A program made the position numbers and the translations under genes. A stretch of 30,223 nt of DNA from Bacteroidota bacterium (GTDB lineage Bacteria > Bacteroidota > Bacteroidia > Chitinophagales > Chitinophagaceae). The notes under the pieces were generated by a model. That model worked only from the letters and a program-made list of their open reading frames with translations, did no database searches and was not told the DNA's origin. Location of the stretch: assembly GCA_947447835.1 (NCBI GenBank), contig CANFLP010000005.1:1-30223 (forward strand). Direction: 5' to 3'. Each line of letters opens with the position of its first letter. Position 1 is the stretch's first letter. Positions 6,497 through 15,410 of this stretch are shown here, piece by piece.

Positions 6497-9403
6497 ATGG
6501 CTAAGAAACTATATTTATTGGACGCACTGGCACTTATATATAGGGCCTATTATGCATTAATTCGAACACCGAGAATTACAAGTACTGGAATTAATACCAA
6601 CGCGCAGTTTGGTTTTACAAATACATTATTAGAAATTATTAAGAAAGAAAACCCATCGCACATTGCGGTTTGTTTTGATACACACGCCCCTACCGAACGA
6701 CATATCGATTTCACAGATTATAAAGCGAATAGAGAGGCGGCTCCTGAAGATTTATTAAGTTCACTTCCACATATCAAAGCTATTATTGAGGGTTTTAATA
6801 TACCCGTTGTTGAATGTGATGGATATGAGGCAGATGATGTTATTGGTACACTAGCTTGGCAAGCAGCGGATTTAGGATATGAAGTTTATATGGTTACACC
6901 AGACAAGGACTACGGTCAATTATTGGTAAAACCAAATGTATATATGTGGAAGCCGCCTGCTTTTGGGAATGAAAGAGAAATATTAGACGCGGAAAAAATT
7001 AAAGCGAAATGGGATATTGCACGAGTTGATCAGGTGGTTGATATGTTAGGATTAATGGGAGATGCAGCAGACAATATTCCTGGAATACCGGGTGTGGGTG
7101 AAAAAACAGCGGCTAAATTATTAAAGGAATATGATACGCTTGAGGGTGTGTTGGCAAACGCAGATAAGATAAAAGGTGCAATGGGTGAAAAGGTTAGGGC
7201 TGGTGTTGATTCAGCAATAATGAGTAAAAAATTAGCAACCATTATTACCAATGTTCCAGTACAATTTCACGAAGAAGATTATCTACTTTCAGAAAAAAAC
7301 ATACCCGCATTAACAGAAATATTTAATCTCTTAGAATTCAAAACACTCGGAAAACGTATACTTGGAAGTGATTTTGAGGTTGTATCGGAAGTAGTAAAAG
7401 AAAAACAGGTTGATTTATTTGGAAACGAAGTAAAACCACCGAAAGAAAAAACGATAAAAACCAAGACTATTATATTAGACTCAGAACATGGTACACAATC
7501 GGTATTAGAACCCAATGACGAAAATGTTTTAGGTAATATAGAAGAAGATGATGTTATACCAAATTTGATTGTAAATAAAAATATTACAAACACCAATCAC
7601 AAGTACGTTTCGGTTGTAGGTGAAGAAGCTATTAAAGATCTTGTGTCAAAATTACAAAGCGAGCATGAAATTTGTATTGATACTGAAACAACGGGCATTG
7701 ATGCAAACAATGTTCAGTTAGTTGGTTTAAGTTTTTCTATAAAAGAACACGAGGGTTTTTATGTTCCAATTGAAAATGATGGCGAGGGAAATAATGGTGC
7801 AAAAACTATTCTTGCATTATTTAAACCTCTTTTTGAAAACACAAATATTACCTGGATTGGACAAAACCTAAAATATGATTTTTTGGTTTTAAAATGGTAT
7901 GAAGTAGAATTAAGGGGTAAAACATTTGATACGATGTTGGCACACTATGTAATTGAGCCAGAAGGTAGGCGTAGTATGGATTTGCTTAGTGCACAATTTT
8001 TGGGTTATGAACCAGTTTCTATAGAAACACTAATTGGTAAAAAAGGGAAAAATCAGGGCACGATGCGCGATGTGGCATTAGAACAAATTACCGAATATGC
8101 AGCAGAGGATGCAGACATTACACTACAACTAAAACACTGCTTTGATCCATTAATTAGCAAGCGTGGTGTTAATAAGGTATTTGAAGAGGTAGAAAATCCA
8201 TTAGTGCGTGTTTTAGTTGATATGGAATATGAAGGTGTGAAAGTAGACACTGCTTTTTTAAACGATTACAGCAAGGTATTAGAAGAGGAGGCAAAGATTA
8301 GTGAGGAAAAGGTGTTTGAACAAGCGGGGGTTCGTTTTAACCTCGCATCACCCAAACAATTAGGAGATGTATTGTTTGATATACTAAAGCTAGACCCAAA
8401 AGCAAAAAAAACAAAAACAGGTCAATATGCAACTGGTGAAGATGTGTTATCTAAAATGGCTGCAAAACATAAAATTGTAGATGATATTTTAAATTTTAGA
8501 GAACTAACAAAATTAAAGTCCACCTATGTAGATGCAATACCGGCACTGATTAATCCTAAAACAGGAAGAATACACACTAGCTATGCCCAGGCGGTAGCGG
8601 TAACAGGAAGACTAAGTAGTACTAACCCAAACCTACAAAACATACCCATTCGCTCAGAAAGGGGGAGGGAAATACGAAAAGCTTTTGTACCAAGGGACCC
8701 TAGCCGTCTATTGGTAAGTGCCGATTATTCACAAATAGAATTGAGAATTGTAGCTGCAATTAGTGGTGATCCAAATATGTGCGAGGCGTTTAAACAAGGC
8801 AAAGATATTCACACCGCAACCGCTGCAAAAGTATATGGAATAGAGGAAGCGGAGGTAACAAAAGAAATGCGTTATAAAGCCAAGAGTGTAAACTTTGGTA
8901 TTATATATGGGCAAGGTGCATTTGGTTTAGCCGAAAACTTGAACATTTCAAGAACAGAAGCAAAAGAAATAATTGACAACTATAAAAAGGAGTTTCCAAA
9001 TATTCAAAAGTATATGGACCAACAAATTAACAACGCAAAAGAGTTGGGATTTGTTGAAACCCTAATGGGGCGTAAGCGCTGGCTAAGAGATATTAATAGT
9101 AGTAATTTTACTGTACGTGGTTTTGCTGAACGTAATGCCATTAACTCGCCAATACAAGGGTCTGCGGCAGATATGATTAAGTTAGCTATGATTAGTGTAC
9201 ACAATGAAATGAAAAAGAAACATTGGGAATCAAAAATGATTTTGCAAGTACACGATGAATTGGTTTTTGATGCTGTGGAGACGGAGCTAACGGAGCTAAA
9301 AGAATTAATATTAAACTGTATGACAAGTGCTATGGTTTTGCCTAATGGTGTTCCTGTTGAAGCTGAGATTGGGGTTGGAAAAAATTGGCTAGAGGCGCAC
9401 TAA
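6497..9403 (+). CDS. polA: DNA polymerase I
   Basis: This enzyme fills gaps and removes RNA primers during lagging-strand synthesis and excision repair. The 968-residue protein has all three domains. The N-terminal 5'-nuclease shows YEADDVIGTLA and GDAADNIPGIPGVGEKTA. The 3'-5' exonuclease has an intact DTETT (Asp395, Glu397), so proofreading is probably retained. The family A polymerase has motif A SADYSQIELR (Asp743), motif B KSVNFGIIYGQG and motif C VHDE (His919-Glu921). A charged linker of about 65 residues (roughly 310-375) joins the nuclease and exonuclease parts. It has an independent promoter candidate and converges with the DUF2480 gene. Confidence 0.97.
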   Translation: MAKKLYLLDALALIYRAYYALIRTPRITSTGINTNAQFGFTNTLLEIIKKENPSHIAVCFDTHAPTERHIDFTDYKANREAAPEDLLSSLPHIKAIIEGFNIPVVECDGYEADDVIGTLAWQAADLGYEVYMVTPDKDYGQLLVKPNVYMWKPPAFGNEREILDAEKIKAKWDIARVDQVVDMLGLMGDAADNIPGIPGVGEKTAAKLLKEYDTLEGVLANADKIKGAMGEKVRAGVDSAIMSKKLATIITNVPVQFHEEDYLLSEKNIPALTEIFNLLEFKTLGKRILGSDFEVVSEVVKEKQVDLFGNEVKPPKEKTIKTKTIILDSEHGTQSVLEPNDENVLGNIEEDDVIPNLIVNKNITNTNHKYVSVVGEEAIKDLVSKLQSEHEICIDTETTGIDANNVQLVGLSFSIKEHEGFYVPIENDGEGNNGAKTILALFKPLFENTNITWIGQNLKYDFLVLKWYEVELRGKTFDTMLAHYVIEPEGRRSMDLLSAQFLGYEPVSIETLIGKKGKNQGTMRDVALEQITEYAAEDADITLQLKHCFDPLISKRGVNKVFEEVENPLVRVLVDMEYEGVKVDTAFLNDYSKVLEEEAKISEEKVFEQAGVRFNLASPKQLGDVLFDILKLDPKAKKTKTGQYATGEDVLSKMAAKHKIVDDILNFRELTKLKSTYVDAIPALINPKTGRIHTSYAQAVAVTGRLSSTNPNLQNIPIRSERGREIRKAFVPRDPSRLLVSADYSQIELRIVAAISGDPNMCEAFKQGKDIHTATAAKVYGIEEAEVTKEMRYKAKSVNFGIIYGQGAFGLAENLNISRTEAKEIIDNYKKEFPNIQKYMDQQINNAKELGFVETLMGRKRWLRDINSSNFTVRGFAERNAINSPIQGSAADMIKLAMISVHNEMKKKHWESKMILQVHDELVFDAVETELTELKELILNCMTSAMVLPNGVPVEAEIGVGKNWLEAH

Positions 9404-9415
9404 AAACGAACTGAA

Positions 9416-9431
9416 GTTTATAAAAATAAAC
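9416..9431. terminator. Weak AT hairpin between convergent genes
   Basis: GTTTAT (9416-9421) and ATAAAC (9426-9431) form a 6-bp stem around AAAA in the 34-bp gap between polA and the DUF2480 gene. It lacks G/C pairs and a clear T-tract, so it is at best a weak bidirectional terminator. Confidence 0.2.
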
Positions 9432-9437
9432 GGTGTA

Positions 9438-9944
9438 TTATTTTCTCTTGTATACAGGAACCGTGCTACAAGGCTCGCCATACATAATGCTTTTAACTGC
9501 GGGTCTTAGTTTTTGAGTGATGGCAACATAAGCACTCTCTCCTATTGGAGTTTCGCCACAACCTTTTATAACTACTCTTTGGTCTAAATAATCTTGTGGG
9601 TTTATTTGACCTATTTGCTCTAATAATACTTGTTCGCGAACCTTAATTTCGTTACCAAAATATACAGCTTTTGCAGTGGGTTGTAATCCAGACACAATAA
9701 GCATATTAGCCCACATTGGAATGATGGCATCAGTAGAACAAAAAATACCAACAATTTTATCTTGATATAAAGACCAATCAATTGCGGCCAAAGAAGCTCG
9801 AAAATCTTTTTCTTTTAATATTAACTCCATAAATAAATAAGGCTTAATATCAAACAAAACAATTTCGTTGCTTGGTAAATAAGAAGCTAGATCAATTGTA
9901 ATGATACCGCTTTCGGCCACCTTATTATTTAAGATATCAGACAT
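9438..9944 (-). CDS. DUF2480 family protein
   Basis: This 168-residue cytoplasmic protein has no signal peptide or membrane segment. I recognise it as the DUF2480 family, a small conserved family found essentially in Bacteroidota whose function is unknown to me. Conserved-looking stretches are the IDLASYLP opening, FDIKPYLF, the central SLYQDKIVGIFCSTDAIIPMWANML, here described as residues about 58-82, and the GCGETPIGESAYV motif. The ATG at 9944 is preceded 4 nt upstream by a perfect TAnnTTTG box. It is transcribed alone and converges on polA. Confidence 0.75.
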   Translation of the reverse strand: MSDILNNKVAESGIITIDLASYLPSNEIVLFDIKPYLFMELILKEKDFRASLAAIDWSLYQDKIVGIFCSTDAIIPMWANMLIVSGLQPTAKAVYFGNEIKVREQVLLEQIGQINPQDYLDQRVVIKGCGETPIGESAYVAITQKLRPAVKSIMYGEPCSTVPVYKRK

Positions 9945-9948
9945 ATAG

Positions 9949-9956
9949 CAAAATTA
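9949..9956 (-). promoter_or_regulatory. Perfect -7 box for the DUF2480 gene
   Basis: On the minus strand this reads TAATTTTG, an exact match to TAnnTTTG, ending 4 nt before the ATG at 9944. It predicts a leaderless or nearly leaderless transcript. No obvious -33 TTTG was found. Confidence 0.55.
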
Positions 9957-10004
9957 AGGAGAATACGGTTGGTAGTTGTTTCGATTTTAGAATAAATCTC
10001 AATA

Positions 10005-10030
10005 AATAAAAAAGCCCCCAAATTGGAGGC
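10005..10030 (-). terminator. Terminator of the PpiD-like gene
   Basis: On the minus strand, GCCTCC pairs with GGGGGC (one G-U wobble) around a short AT loop, covering 10014-10030. A T-rich tract follows, read from the A-run at 10007-10013. It lies 23 bp beyond the stop codon. On the plus strand the wobble becomes a C-A mismatch, so it favours minus-strand termination. Confidence 0.75.
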
Positions 10031-10052
10031 TTTTAAAATAAAACTATTTTTA

Positions 10053-12137
10053 TTAGTAAAGTTTAGATCTATTGTCTTCAATTTTTGCAACCTTCTTTAA
10101 AGCAACATTACTTCTAAACACAACACTTCTTGTGCGGTTTAACATTTCGTCTTTAAAAAAGTTTATTTCTTGTTGCGCCTGTTTAGCACCAATTGTGTTT
10201 ACAGATACTACATAAACACCGGTGTTGCCTGAAATTGGCTCACTTACTTTGTTTACTAAAGACTTATTAAACGCGGCTCCAACTAATTTAGGTTCGTTAC
10301 CTAAACCAGGTATCATAGAATAATTAAAGTTTAAACTATCTGCCTTTTGAACCAACGCTTTTGAGCTAGCAGCAATAGCTTCTAAAGTACCACCCTTAAG
10401 TGTTGGCTTAATTTTATCTGCTTTCTTTTGATCTCTAATAATACCCTCAACCTGTGGTCTAGCGGCCTCTACGCTTGATAAGCCTGCTTTATCTTCACTC
10501 GTAATTACTGCAACAAGATAGGTGTCGGCAATTTCAAAAGGCTCAGAAACCTCGTTTACTTTCTTTTCATATACCCAGCGCACCATTGTTCTTGTTTCGC
10601 CAATTCCTTGTATTTCAAAATCATTTGCTTTTATACCGGTTGCTGGTAACACTTGTTTACCCAGTTTAACCGCATTCTCATTAAACGATTTTACATCTTT
10701 GCTTGTAGAAGCGAATTGTGCGGCTGCTGTAGATGCGGCATTAATTGTTTCGTTACTAGGATTAATTGGTTTTGATAAATAGGCAATTTTATATGCAGGT
10801 CCACGAGGTGTTTGTTTTAATACCTCCATATAGTGGTAACCAAAATCTGTTTTAATAACTCCCTTTGTTCCTACAGTATTATCAAATGCAAAGTCATTGA
10901 AAGAAGGAACCATTTGTGCTTGAGCAAACATACCCAAATTACCGCCCTTGGCTTTGCTTCCACCGTCATCAGAATATTTTTCACACAATGCTTCAAACGA
11001 AGCGCCACCCTTTATTGCAAAACTAATGCTATCAATTAATTTTTTTGCAGCACTGTCGTCTCTAATTTGTTGTCCGTTTTGTGGATTGCTTGTTGCTACT
11101 AAAATGTGTCTTACGCTTGCGCTATCTGGCCACTGTTTTGTTCCTAATATTTTTGCGATGGTATAGTTTTTACCATCTACATAGGGTCCATAAATATTTC
11201 CAACACCCACGTTTAAAACAGAATCTTTTTGTGGAATTTGTAAAGTTTTTTTACTGATATAACTATTGTAATAAGGAATTTCTGTACCCACTTTGTTTAA
11301 AAAAACAGCGGCGTCGGTTGCTGTTTGAAAAGCTTCTTTTAATGCAAGAATTTCATTTTTAGCATTTAATGAATCTGCGGCTGTTGGTGCAGCGCTAAAA
11401 CCAACAAAACCAATATTTCTTGAAGTTTCTTCTACTTGATAAGCAGCAGGGTTTTCTTTTAAATAAGCTGCAATATCATCATTAGATACTTTAATAGTAC
11501 TATCAGAAATGGTAGTATAAGGAACTTGTACAAAATTAATAGAAGCTATTGAGTTTGTTTCAGCAAACTGTTTTTCGGCTAACCATTTTGGTAATTGAAC
11601 TCCTTTTACAATTAGCGCTTGATATTTATTTCTAATTCTATTTTCAATAGATGGTTCTATATAAAACTTCTCTATTTGTTTTATTTGATCTTTATTCTTT
11701 CCTTTTTTAATTTGTGCAATTGCATTCTTTGCATCATTAACCTTAAACTCACCAGTGTTTTTATCAGTAAATTCTTGTTTGAATGGAGATTCATTACCAA
11801 ACAATACATCTGATAATTCTTTGCTTCCAACATTGATACCAAGTTTATCTGCCTCTGTTTTAAATAATAATCTATCAACCTCTTGGTTCCATAAATATCC
11901 GATCATTTGTTCTCTCTTAACACCTTGTGATGCATAGTTCTGAACTTGGATATCAACTTTCTCGTCAAAGTCTATCTTATTAATTACTTCACCATTTACT
12001 TTACCCAAGGTGCTAATATCATTAGAACCTCTTTTACGACCAATACCGTCTTGTAGGATAAAAGCGATTAATGCAATTGCAATAATACCAAAGATGATCC
12101 ACGCACCTCTTTCTCTAATGTTCTGAATAATTGACAT
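10053..12137 (-). CDS. PpiD-like membrane-anchored peptidyl-prolyl cis-trans isomerase
   Basis: This is probably a periplasmic folding chaperone tethered to the inner membrane. From the ATG at 12137 it has 694 residues. A single N-terminal membrane segment (residues about 12-28, AWIIFGIIAIALIAFIL) is followed by a SurA/PpiD-type N-terminal chaperone region. A parvulin domain follows at about residues 340-450 (VRHILVATS, GGNLGMF, FGYHYMEVL), then a long C-terminal region. This order is that of PpiD rather than soluble SurA. A TTG 27 nt further upstream is in frame, but it overlaps the TATTTTTG promoter box, so the ATG starting MSIIQNIRERG is preferred. It diverges from recA across the candidate origin. 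Confidence 0.88.
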   Translation of the reverse strand: MSIIQNIRERGAWIIFGIIAIALIAFILQDGIGRKRGSNDISTLGKVNGEVINKIDFDEKVDIQVQNYASQGVKREQMIGYLWNQEVDRLLFKTEADKLGINVGSKELSDVLFGNESPFKQEFTDKNTGEFKVNDAKNAIAQIKKGKNKDQIKQIEKFYIEPSIENRIRNKYQALIVKGVQLPKWLAEKQFAETNSIASINFVQVPYTTISDSTIKVSNDDIAAYLKENPAAYQVEETSRNIGFVGFSAAPTAADSLNAKNEILALKEAFQTATDAAVFLNKVGTEIPYYNSYISKKTLQIPQKDSVLNVGVGNIYGPYVDGKNYTIAKILGTKQWPDSASVRHILVATSNPQNGQQIRDDSAAKKLIDSISFAIKGGASFEALCEKYSDDGGSKAKGGNLGMFAQAQMVPSFNDFAFDNTVGTKGVIKTDFGYHYMEVLKQTPRGPAYKIAYLSKPINPSNETINAASTAAAQFASTSKDVKSFNENAVKLGKQVLPATGIKANDFEIQGIGETRTMVRWVYEKKVNEVSEPFEIADTYLVAVITSEDKAGLSSVEAARPQVEGIIRDQKKADKIKPTLKGGTLEAIAASSKALVQKADSLNFNYSMIPGLGNEPKLVGAAFNKSLVNKVSEPISGNTGVYVVSVNTIGAKQAQQEINFFKDEMLNRTRSVVFRSNVALKKVAKIEDNRSKLY

Positions 12138-12161
12138 ATATATACTATTATTATAGGAAGG

Positions 12162-12169
12162 CAAAAATA
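12162..12169 (-). promoter_or_regulatory. Perfect -7 box for the PpiD-like gene
   Basis: On the minus strand this is TATTTTTG, an exact TAnnTTTG match ending 24 nt before the ATG at 12137. It overlaps the alternative in-frame TTG, which argues against that upstream start. Confidence 0.55.
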
Positions 12170-12383
12170 ACGGTTTCTTTCAACTAAATAGGCTTAAACA
12201 AAGAAATTTCAGATGGTTTTGCTTAAAAATCGTAACTAAAAATACACATCAGTTAGGTGGATAAATTAAAAATCAGTGGATATCTCTATATTTTTCGTGT
12301 ATAAACCTTGATAAGTTTAGAATAAGTTAGTAGTTGTAAAATTAAATAACCTCGAAATATAAAAAAATGTGGTTTTTACACCC

Positions 12384-12393
12384 GTTAATTAAC
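12384..12393. repeat. 10-bp palindrome in the candidate origin
   Basis: GTTAATTAAC is a perfect palindrome; its half GTTAAT repeats at 12395-12400. It borders the most AT-rich stretch. The function is unknown and chance is possible in such DNA. Confidence 0.25.
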
Positions 12394-12461
12394 AGTTAAT
12401 AACCTGTTTATTAAAAAATAATAGAAATAGAAATTATATAAATAAAAAATAAAAAAATTAC

Positions 12462-12488
12462 TAAGACGGTTTGTATTACTCAGTCTTA
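12462..12488. repeat. Inverted repeat in the candidate origin
   Basis: TAAGAC (12462-12467) and GTCTTA (12483-12488) are complementary across a 15-nt spacer, directly after the AT-only stretch. It is a possible hairpin or protein-binding dyad, with weak support. Confidence 0.25.
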
Positions 12489-12557
12489 TATTAAAATGTA
12501 AATAGAAATATTTTTCAATTTTATAGTAGTTCAGGTGTTGATAAATAAGATATTAAC

Positions 12558-12566
12558 TTATACACA
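12558..12566 (+). other. DnaA box, exact consensus
   Basis: TTATACACA fits TTATNCACA exactly. It lies 13 bp from the one-mismatch box TGTTGATAA (12536-12544) in opposite orientation, so the two form a close pair. Confidence 0.5.
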
Positions 12567-12636
12567 GGGATAATAGTATTAGTTTGTTTATATAAATGTA
12601 TTATAGATTAATACTACAATAGAAATTAACATTAAG

Positions 12637-12664
12637 GTTTCCTAGCAGATTTAGGAGACTGTTT
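12637..12664 (+). other. Hairpin with short T-run inside the AT-rich gap
   Basis: GTTTCCTA (12637-12644) pairs with TAGGAGAC (12652-12659) with one T-G wobble, around the loop GCAGATT, and TGTTTT follows. It is a GC-richer island in very AT-rich DNA. It could be a weak terminator, the end of a small RNA, or an origin element. Confidence 0.3.
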
Positions 12665-12872
12665 TAAAATACCCTATTTTTATTCAAGTTAAAAAAAAGC
12701 AACTTTTAGTAATTAATAGGTGCGTATAAATACTTTAATTTTAAAAAATATAAAATACTAACTTTATTACTAATAATATAAAACAATGAAAATCAATAAT
12801 TTAGATATAAAAACACTAATATTTAAGAATAATAACTAATCTAATTAGTAATATTTTACTAAATATTTTAGT

Positions 12873-12881
12873 TTATTCACA
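12873..12881 (+). other. DnaA box, exact consensus, near the recA promoter
   Basis: TTATTCACA fits TTATNCACA exactly and is followed by a weaker TTATCCCTA at 12884-12892. It lies about 50 bp before recA, just ahead of a -7-like TATCTTCA (12891-12898), so it might also affect recA transcription. Confidence 0.45.
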
Positions 12882-12933
12882 AATTATCCCTATCTTCACA
12901 TAAATATTCAAAGAAAACATAAAACGATTAACC

Positions 12934-13953
12934 ATGAGTACTGCAAACGCTGAAAAATTAAAAGCCCTAAAATTAACCATCGATAAAATCGACAAGGATT
13001 ATGGTAAAGGTAGTGTGATGATGATGAATGAGAGAAGTCAAGAACCTCAAGAAGTTATCTCTACTGGTTCAATTGGTCTTGATACAGCTTTAGGGATTGG
13101 AGGATTACCAAAAGGAAGAATTATTGAGATATATGGTCCAGAATCTTCTGGTAAAACTACAGTCGCTATTCATGTAATTGCAGAAGCTCAGAAAAAAGGT
13201 GGTATGTGTGCAATTATTGATGCTGAACACGCTTTCGATAGTGCATATGCAAAAAGACTAGGTGTTGATGTAGATAATTTATTAGTTTCTCAACCAGATT
13301 ATGGTGAGCAAGCATTAGAAATAGCGGATCGCTTAATATTATCAGGAGCTATTGACGTAGTTGTTATTGACTCTGTAGCAGCCTTGGTTCCAAAAAGTGA
13401 ATTAGAAGGTGAAATGGGTGATTCTAAAATGGGATTACACGCGCGTTTAATGTCACAAGCATTAAGAAAATTAACTGCAACAATTAATAAAACTGGTACT
13501 GTTTGTATTTTTATTAATCAATTACGTGAAAAAATTGGAGTAATGTTTGGTAACCCTGAAACTACTACCGGTGGTAATGCATTAAAATTTTATGCCTCTG
13601 TTCGTTTAGATATTAGAAGAATGGCACAAATTAAAGATGGTGATGAAGCAATAGGAAATAGAGTAAAAGTGAAAGTAGTTAAAAATAAAGTGGCACCTCC
13701 TTTTAGAGCAGCAGAATTTGAAATTATTTTTGGAGAAGGAATTAGTAAAATTGGTGAAATTATTGATATGGGTGTAGAATTAGAAATTATCAATAAAAGT
13801 GGAAGCTGGTTTAGTTACGAAGGAAATAAATTAGGTCAAGGTCGCGATTCAGTAAAAACCATTTTACACGATAACCCAGAAATGGCAAATGAAATTGAAG
13901 CAAAAATAAGAGCAAAAATTGCAGCAAAAATAGAGGAAGCAGCAAGTAAATAA
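12934..13953 (+). CDS. recA: Recombinase RecA
   Basis: RecA forms filaments on single-stranded DNA, drives homologous strand exchange, and in many bacteria triggers SOS self-cleavage reactions. The 339-residue protein has the Walker A motif GPESSGKT (residues 68-75), the IIDAEHAFD and VVIDSVAALVP strands, the FINQLREKIGVMFGNPETTTGG region that includes loop 2, and a short C-terminal tail. All are standard. The ATG at 12934 matches the usual N-terminus. No LexA-type operator was recognised upstream. It has its own terminator and borders the candidate origin. Confidence 0.98.
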   Translation: MSTANAEKLKALKLTIDKIDKDYGKGSVMMMNERSQEPQEVISTGSIGLDTALGIGGLPKGRIIEIYGPESSGKTTVAIHVIAEAQKKGGMCAIIDAEHAFDSAYAKRLGVDVDNLLVSQPDYGEQALEIADRLILSGAIDVVVIDSVAALVPKSELEGEMGDSKMGLHARLMSQALRKLTATINKTGTVCIFINQLREKIGVMFGNPETTTGGNALKFYASVRLDIRRMAQIKDGDEAIGNRVKVKVVKNKVAPPFRAAEFEIIFGEGISKIGEIIDMGVELEIINKSGSWFSYEGNKLGQGRDSVKTILHDNPEMANEIEAKIRAKIAAKIEEAASK

Positions 13954-13988
13954 TATTTATCTAGTTTTTTAAAGGTTAGTAGGTACGG

Positions 13989-14017
13989 ACCGCATCATTT
14001 ATGGTGCGGTTTTTTTA
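13989..14017 (+). terminator. Rho-independent terminator of recA
   Basis: ACCGCA (13989-13994) pairs with TGCGGT (14005-14010), extended inward by one wobble and one C-G pair, and seven or so T residues follow. It lies 35 bp after the recA stop. Confidence 0.88.
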
Positions 14018-14035
14018 TATTTATAAAAAAAACAA

Positions 14036-14911
14036 TTGATTCGAATTTTAAAACTATTTATTAGAGCAGCGCTTTGGTTGTTTTGTACTGATATAAATAT
14101 TAAAAACAAACACCTATTAAAACAAAAAGGGCCGTTATTAATTATTGCTAATCATCCAAATTCTTTCCTGGATGCTATTATTATTGGTGCTCAATATTCG
14201 CGTCGGGTATATTTTTTAGCAAGAGGAGATGCTTTTACAAAAAAACACCATCGCCTTTTTTTAGGTTTATTAAATATGATTCCTGTATATAGATTAAGAG
14301 AAGGAAAACAGTTTTTACACCTAAATGAATATGCGTTTAATGAATCTATAAGATTATTAAATAATGGAGAAGCAGTTCTAATTTTTATAGAGGGTACCTG
14401 TATTAACACCCATAAACTACAACCCTTTAAAAAAGGAACCACTAGAATATTAGAAGGCGCACATAAAAAAGGGTTGTTTCCAAATATACACATAGTCGGA
14501 ATTGCATATAATCAATTAAAAGGGATTGGTAAAAAAGTAAATATTAGTTTATCACAAATGCACCTCAACCAATCAATTATTATTCCTAAAGACAGAGTTG
14601 AGTTTAACAAACAAGTATTTAAATTACTAGCCGAAAATATTTTCATTCCCAACCAACCAACCAACATAAAGAAAAACCCCATCTATTATTTTCATCTTCC
14701 ATATTATAATTTAATTAAAAAGATAGCTACTAAAAAAACAACAGGAACCGTATTTTTTGACTCTGTTTTATTTAGCTTATTGCTTTTCACATATCCTATC
14801 TATATTATATTAATAATTACTTTTCTTTATATAATAGGCCTACCACTACCAATAATATTTGGTACCTTGTTATGTGTGCTATTATTAAGCAAACACACTA
14901 TAGAGGTATAA
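14036..14911 (+). CDS. Phospholipid/glycerol acyltransferase (PlsC-like)
   Basis: This is a membrane-associated acyltransferase of the LPLAT/PlsC superfamily, probably moving an acyl chain to a glycerolipid. The 291-residue protein has ANHPNSFLD (His40, Asp46) as its catalytic motif, in the HX5D form rather than the textbook HX4D. It also has FIEGT (residues about 119-123) followed by FKKG, and two hydrophobic C-terminal segments (residues about 240-290). The start is a TTG at 14036; the next in-frame ATG (14278) would delete the catalytic motif, so TTG is preferred. A near-match -7 box TATATTTA (14016-14023) follows the recA terminator. The exact acceptor is unknown. Confidence 0.8.
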   Translation: MIRILKLFIRAALWLFCTDINIKNKHLLKQKGPLLIIANHPNSFLDAIIIGAQYSRRVYFLARGDAFTKKHHRLFLGLLNMIPVYRLREGKQFLHLNEYAFNESIRLLNNGEAVLIFIEGTCINTHKLQPFKKGTTRILEGAHKKGLFPNIHIVGIAYNQLKGIGKKVNISLSQMHLNQSIIIPKDRVEFNKQVFKLLAENIFIPNQPTNIKKNPIYYFHLPYYNLIKKIATKKTTGTVFFDSVLFSLLLFTYPIYIILIITFLYIIGLPLPIIFGTLLCVLLLSKHTIEV

Positions 14912-14938
14912 CCATCTTTTAATTTTTAAATTAAAATA

Positions 14939-15394
14939 ATGTCAAAAAATATGAGAAAACTAGAGCGACGAAAAAAAATCGCCCTAATTGCACATGATAA
15001 TAAAAAAAAGGACTTGATTGAATGGGCAATTCATAATAAAATTGAATTATCTAAACACTCTTTGGTAGCAACAGGAACAACGGGTAAGTTAATTGAAGAA
15101 GCACTAGATCAACCCGTTGTTAAATTATTAAGCGGACCACTAGGTGGAGATCAACAAATTGGAGCCATGATTGCAACAGGAGATATTGATGTTGTCTTTT
15201 TCTTTTTCGATCCAATGGAAGCCCAGCCTCACGATAGTGATGTTAAAGCATTATTACGACTTGCGGTGGCTTGGAATCTTCCAATGGCTTGTGATAGAAG
15301 CACCGCCGATTTTTTAATGACCTCAAGGTTTATGCAGGAAGAATATGAATATAAACTTCCAGACTATACACACTATCTAAACAGACATATTTAA
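14939..15394 (+). CDS. mgsA: Methylglyoxal synthase
   Basis: MgsA converts dihydroxyacetone phosphate to methylglyoxal and phosphate, a bypass used when sugar phosphates build up. The 151 residues match the E. coli enzyme in length and register. His19/Asp20 lie in IAHDNKK, ATGTTG is at 44-49, the catalytic Asp71 is in SGPLGGDQQIG, and His98 and Asp101 lie in QPHDSD. All are conserved. It follows the acyltransferase by 27 bp and precedes the M28 peptidase by 16 bp on the same strand, so it may share a transcript with either. Confidence 0.96.
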   Translation: MSKNMRKLERRKKIALIAHDNKKKDLIEWAIHNKIELSKHSLVATGTTGKLIEEALDQPVVKLLSGPLGGDQQIGAMIATGDIDVVFFFFDPMEAQPHDSDVKALLRLAVAWNLPMACDRSTADFLMTSRFMQEEYEYKLPDYTHYLNRHI

Positions 15395-15410
15395 TATATA
15401 AAAAAAGTAT

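Larger units (their letters stand above)
12170..12933. other. AT-rich gene-free gap: candidate replication origin (oriC)
   Basis: No credible gene lies here. The DnaA consensus TTATNCACA occurs twice exactly (12558-12566 on plus, 12873-12881 on plus). One-mismatch forms occur at 12256-12264 (GGTGGATAA), 12296-12304 (CGTGTATAA), 12536-12544 (TGTTGATAA) and 12721-12729 (TGCGTATAA), all on the minus strand. A weaker form lies at 12275-12283. Two stretches could unwind: 12411-12460 has only two G/C bases in 50, and 12731-12870 is close to 90% A+T by hand count. The flanking genes diverge (PpiD-like, recA). dnaN, mnmG and a parS-like site are within 17 kb. An origin is the best explanation, but it is an inference; dnaA itself is not in the window. 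Confidence 0.5.

Noticed and set aside
12786..12839. 17-codon ATG frame in the AT-rich gap
   Set aside because: The composition is that of the AT-rich DNA around it, with no ribosome binding site or recognisable product. It is expected by chance.
12841..12933. LexA/SOS-type operator upstream of recA
   Set aside because: No dyad resembling a known LexA site was seen. The only clear motif is the DnaA-box match, and many Bacteroidota lack a classical LexA system.
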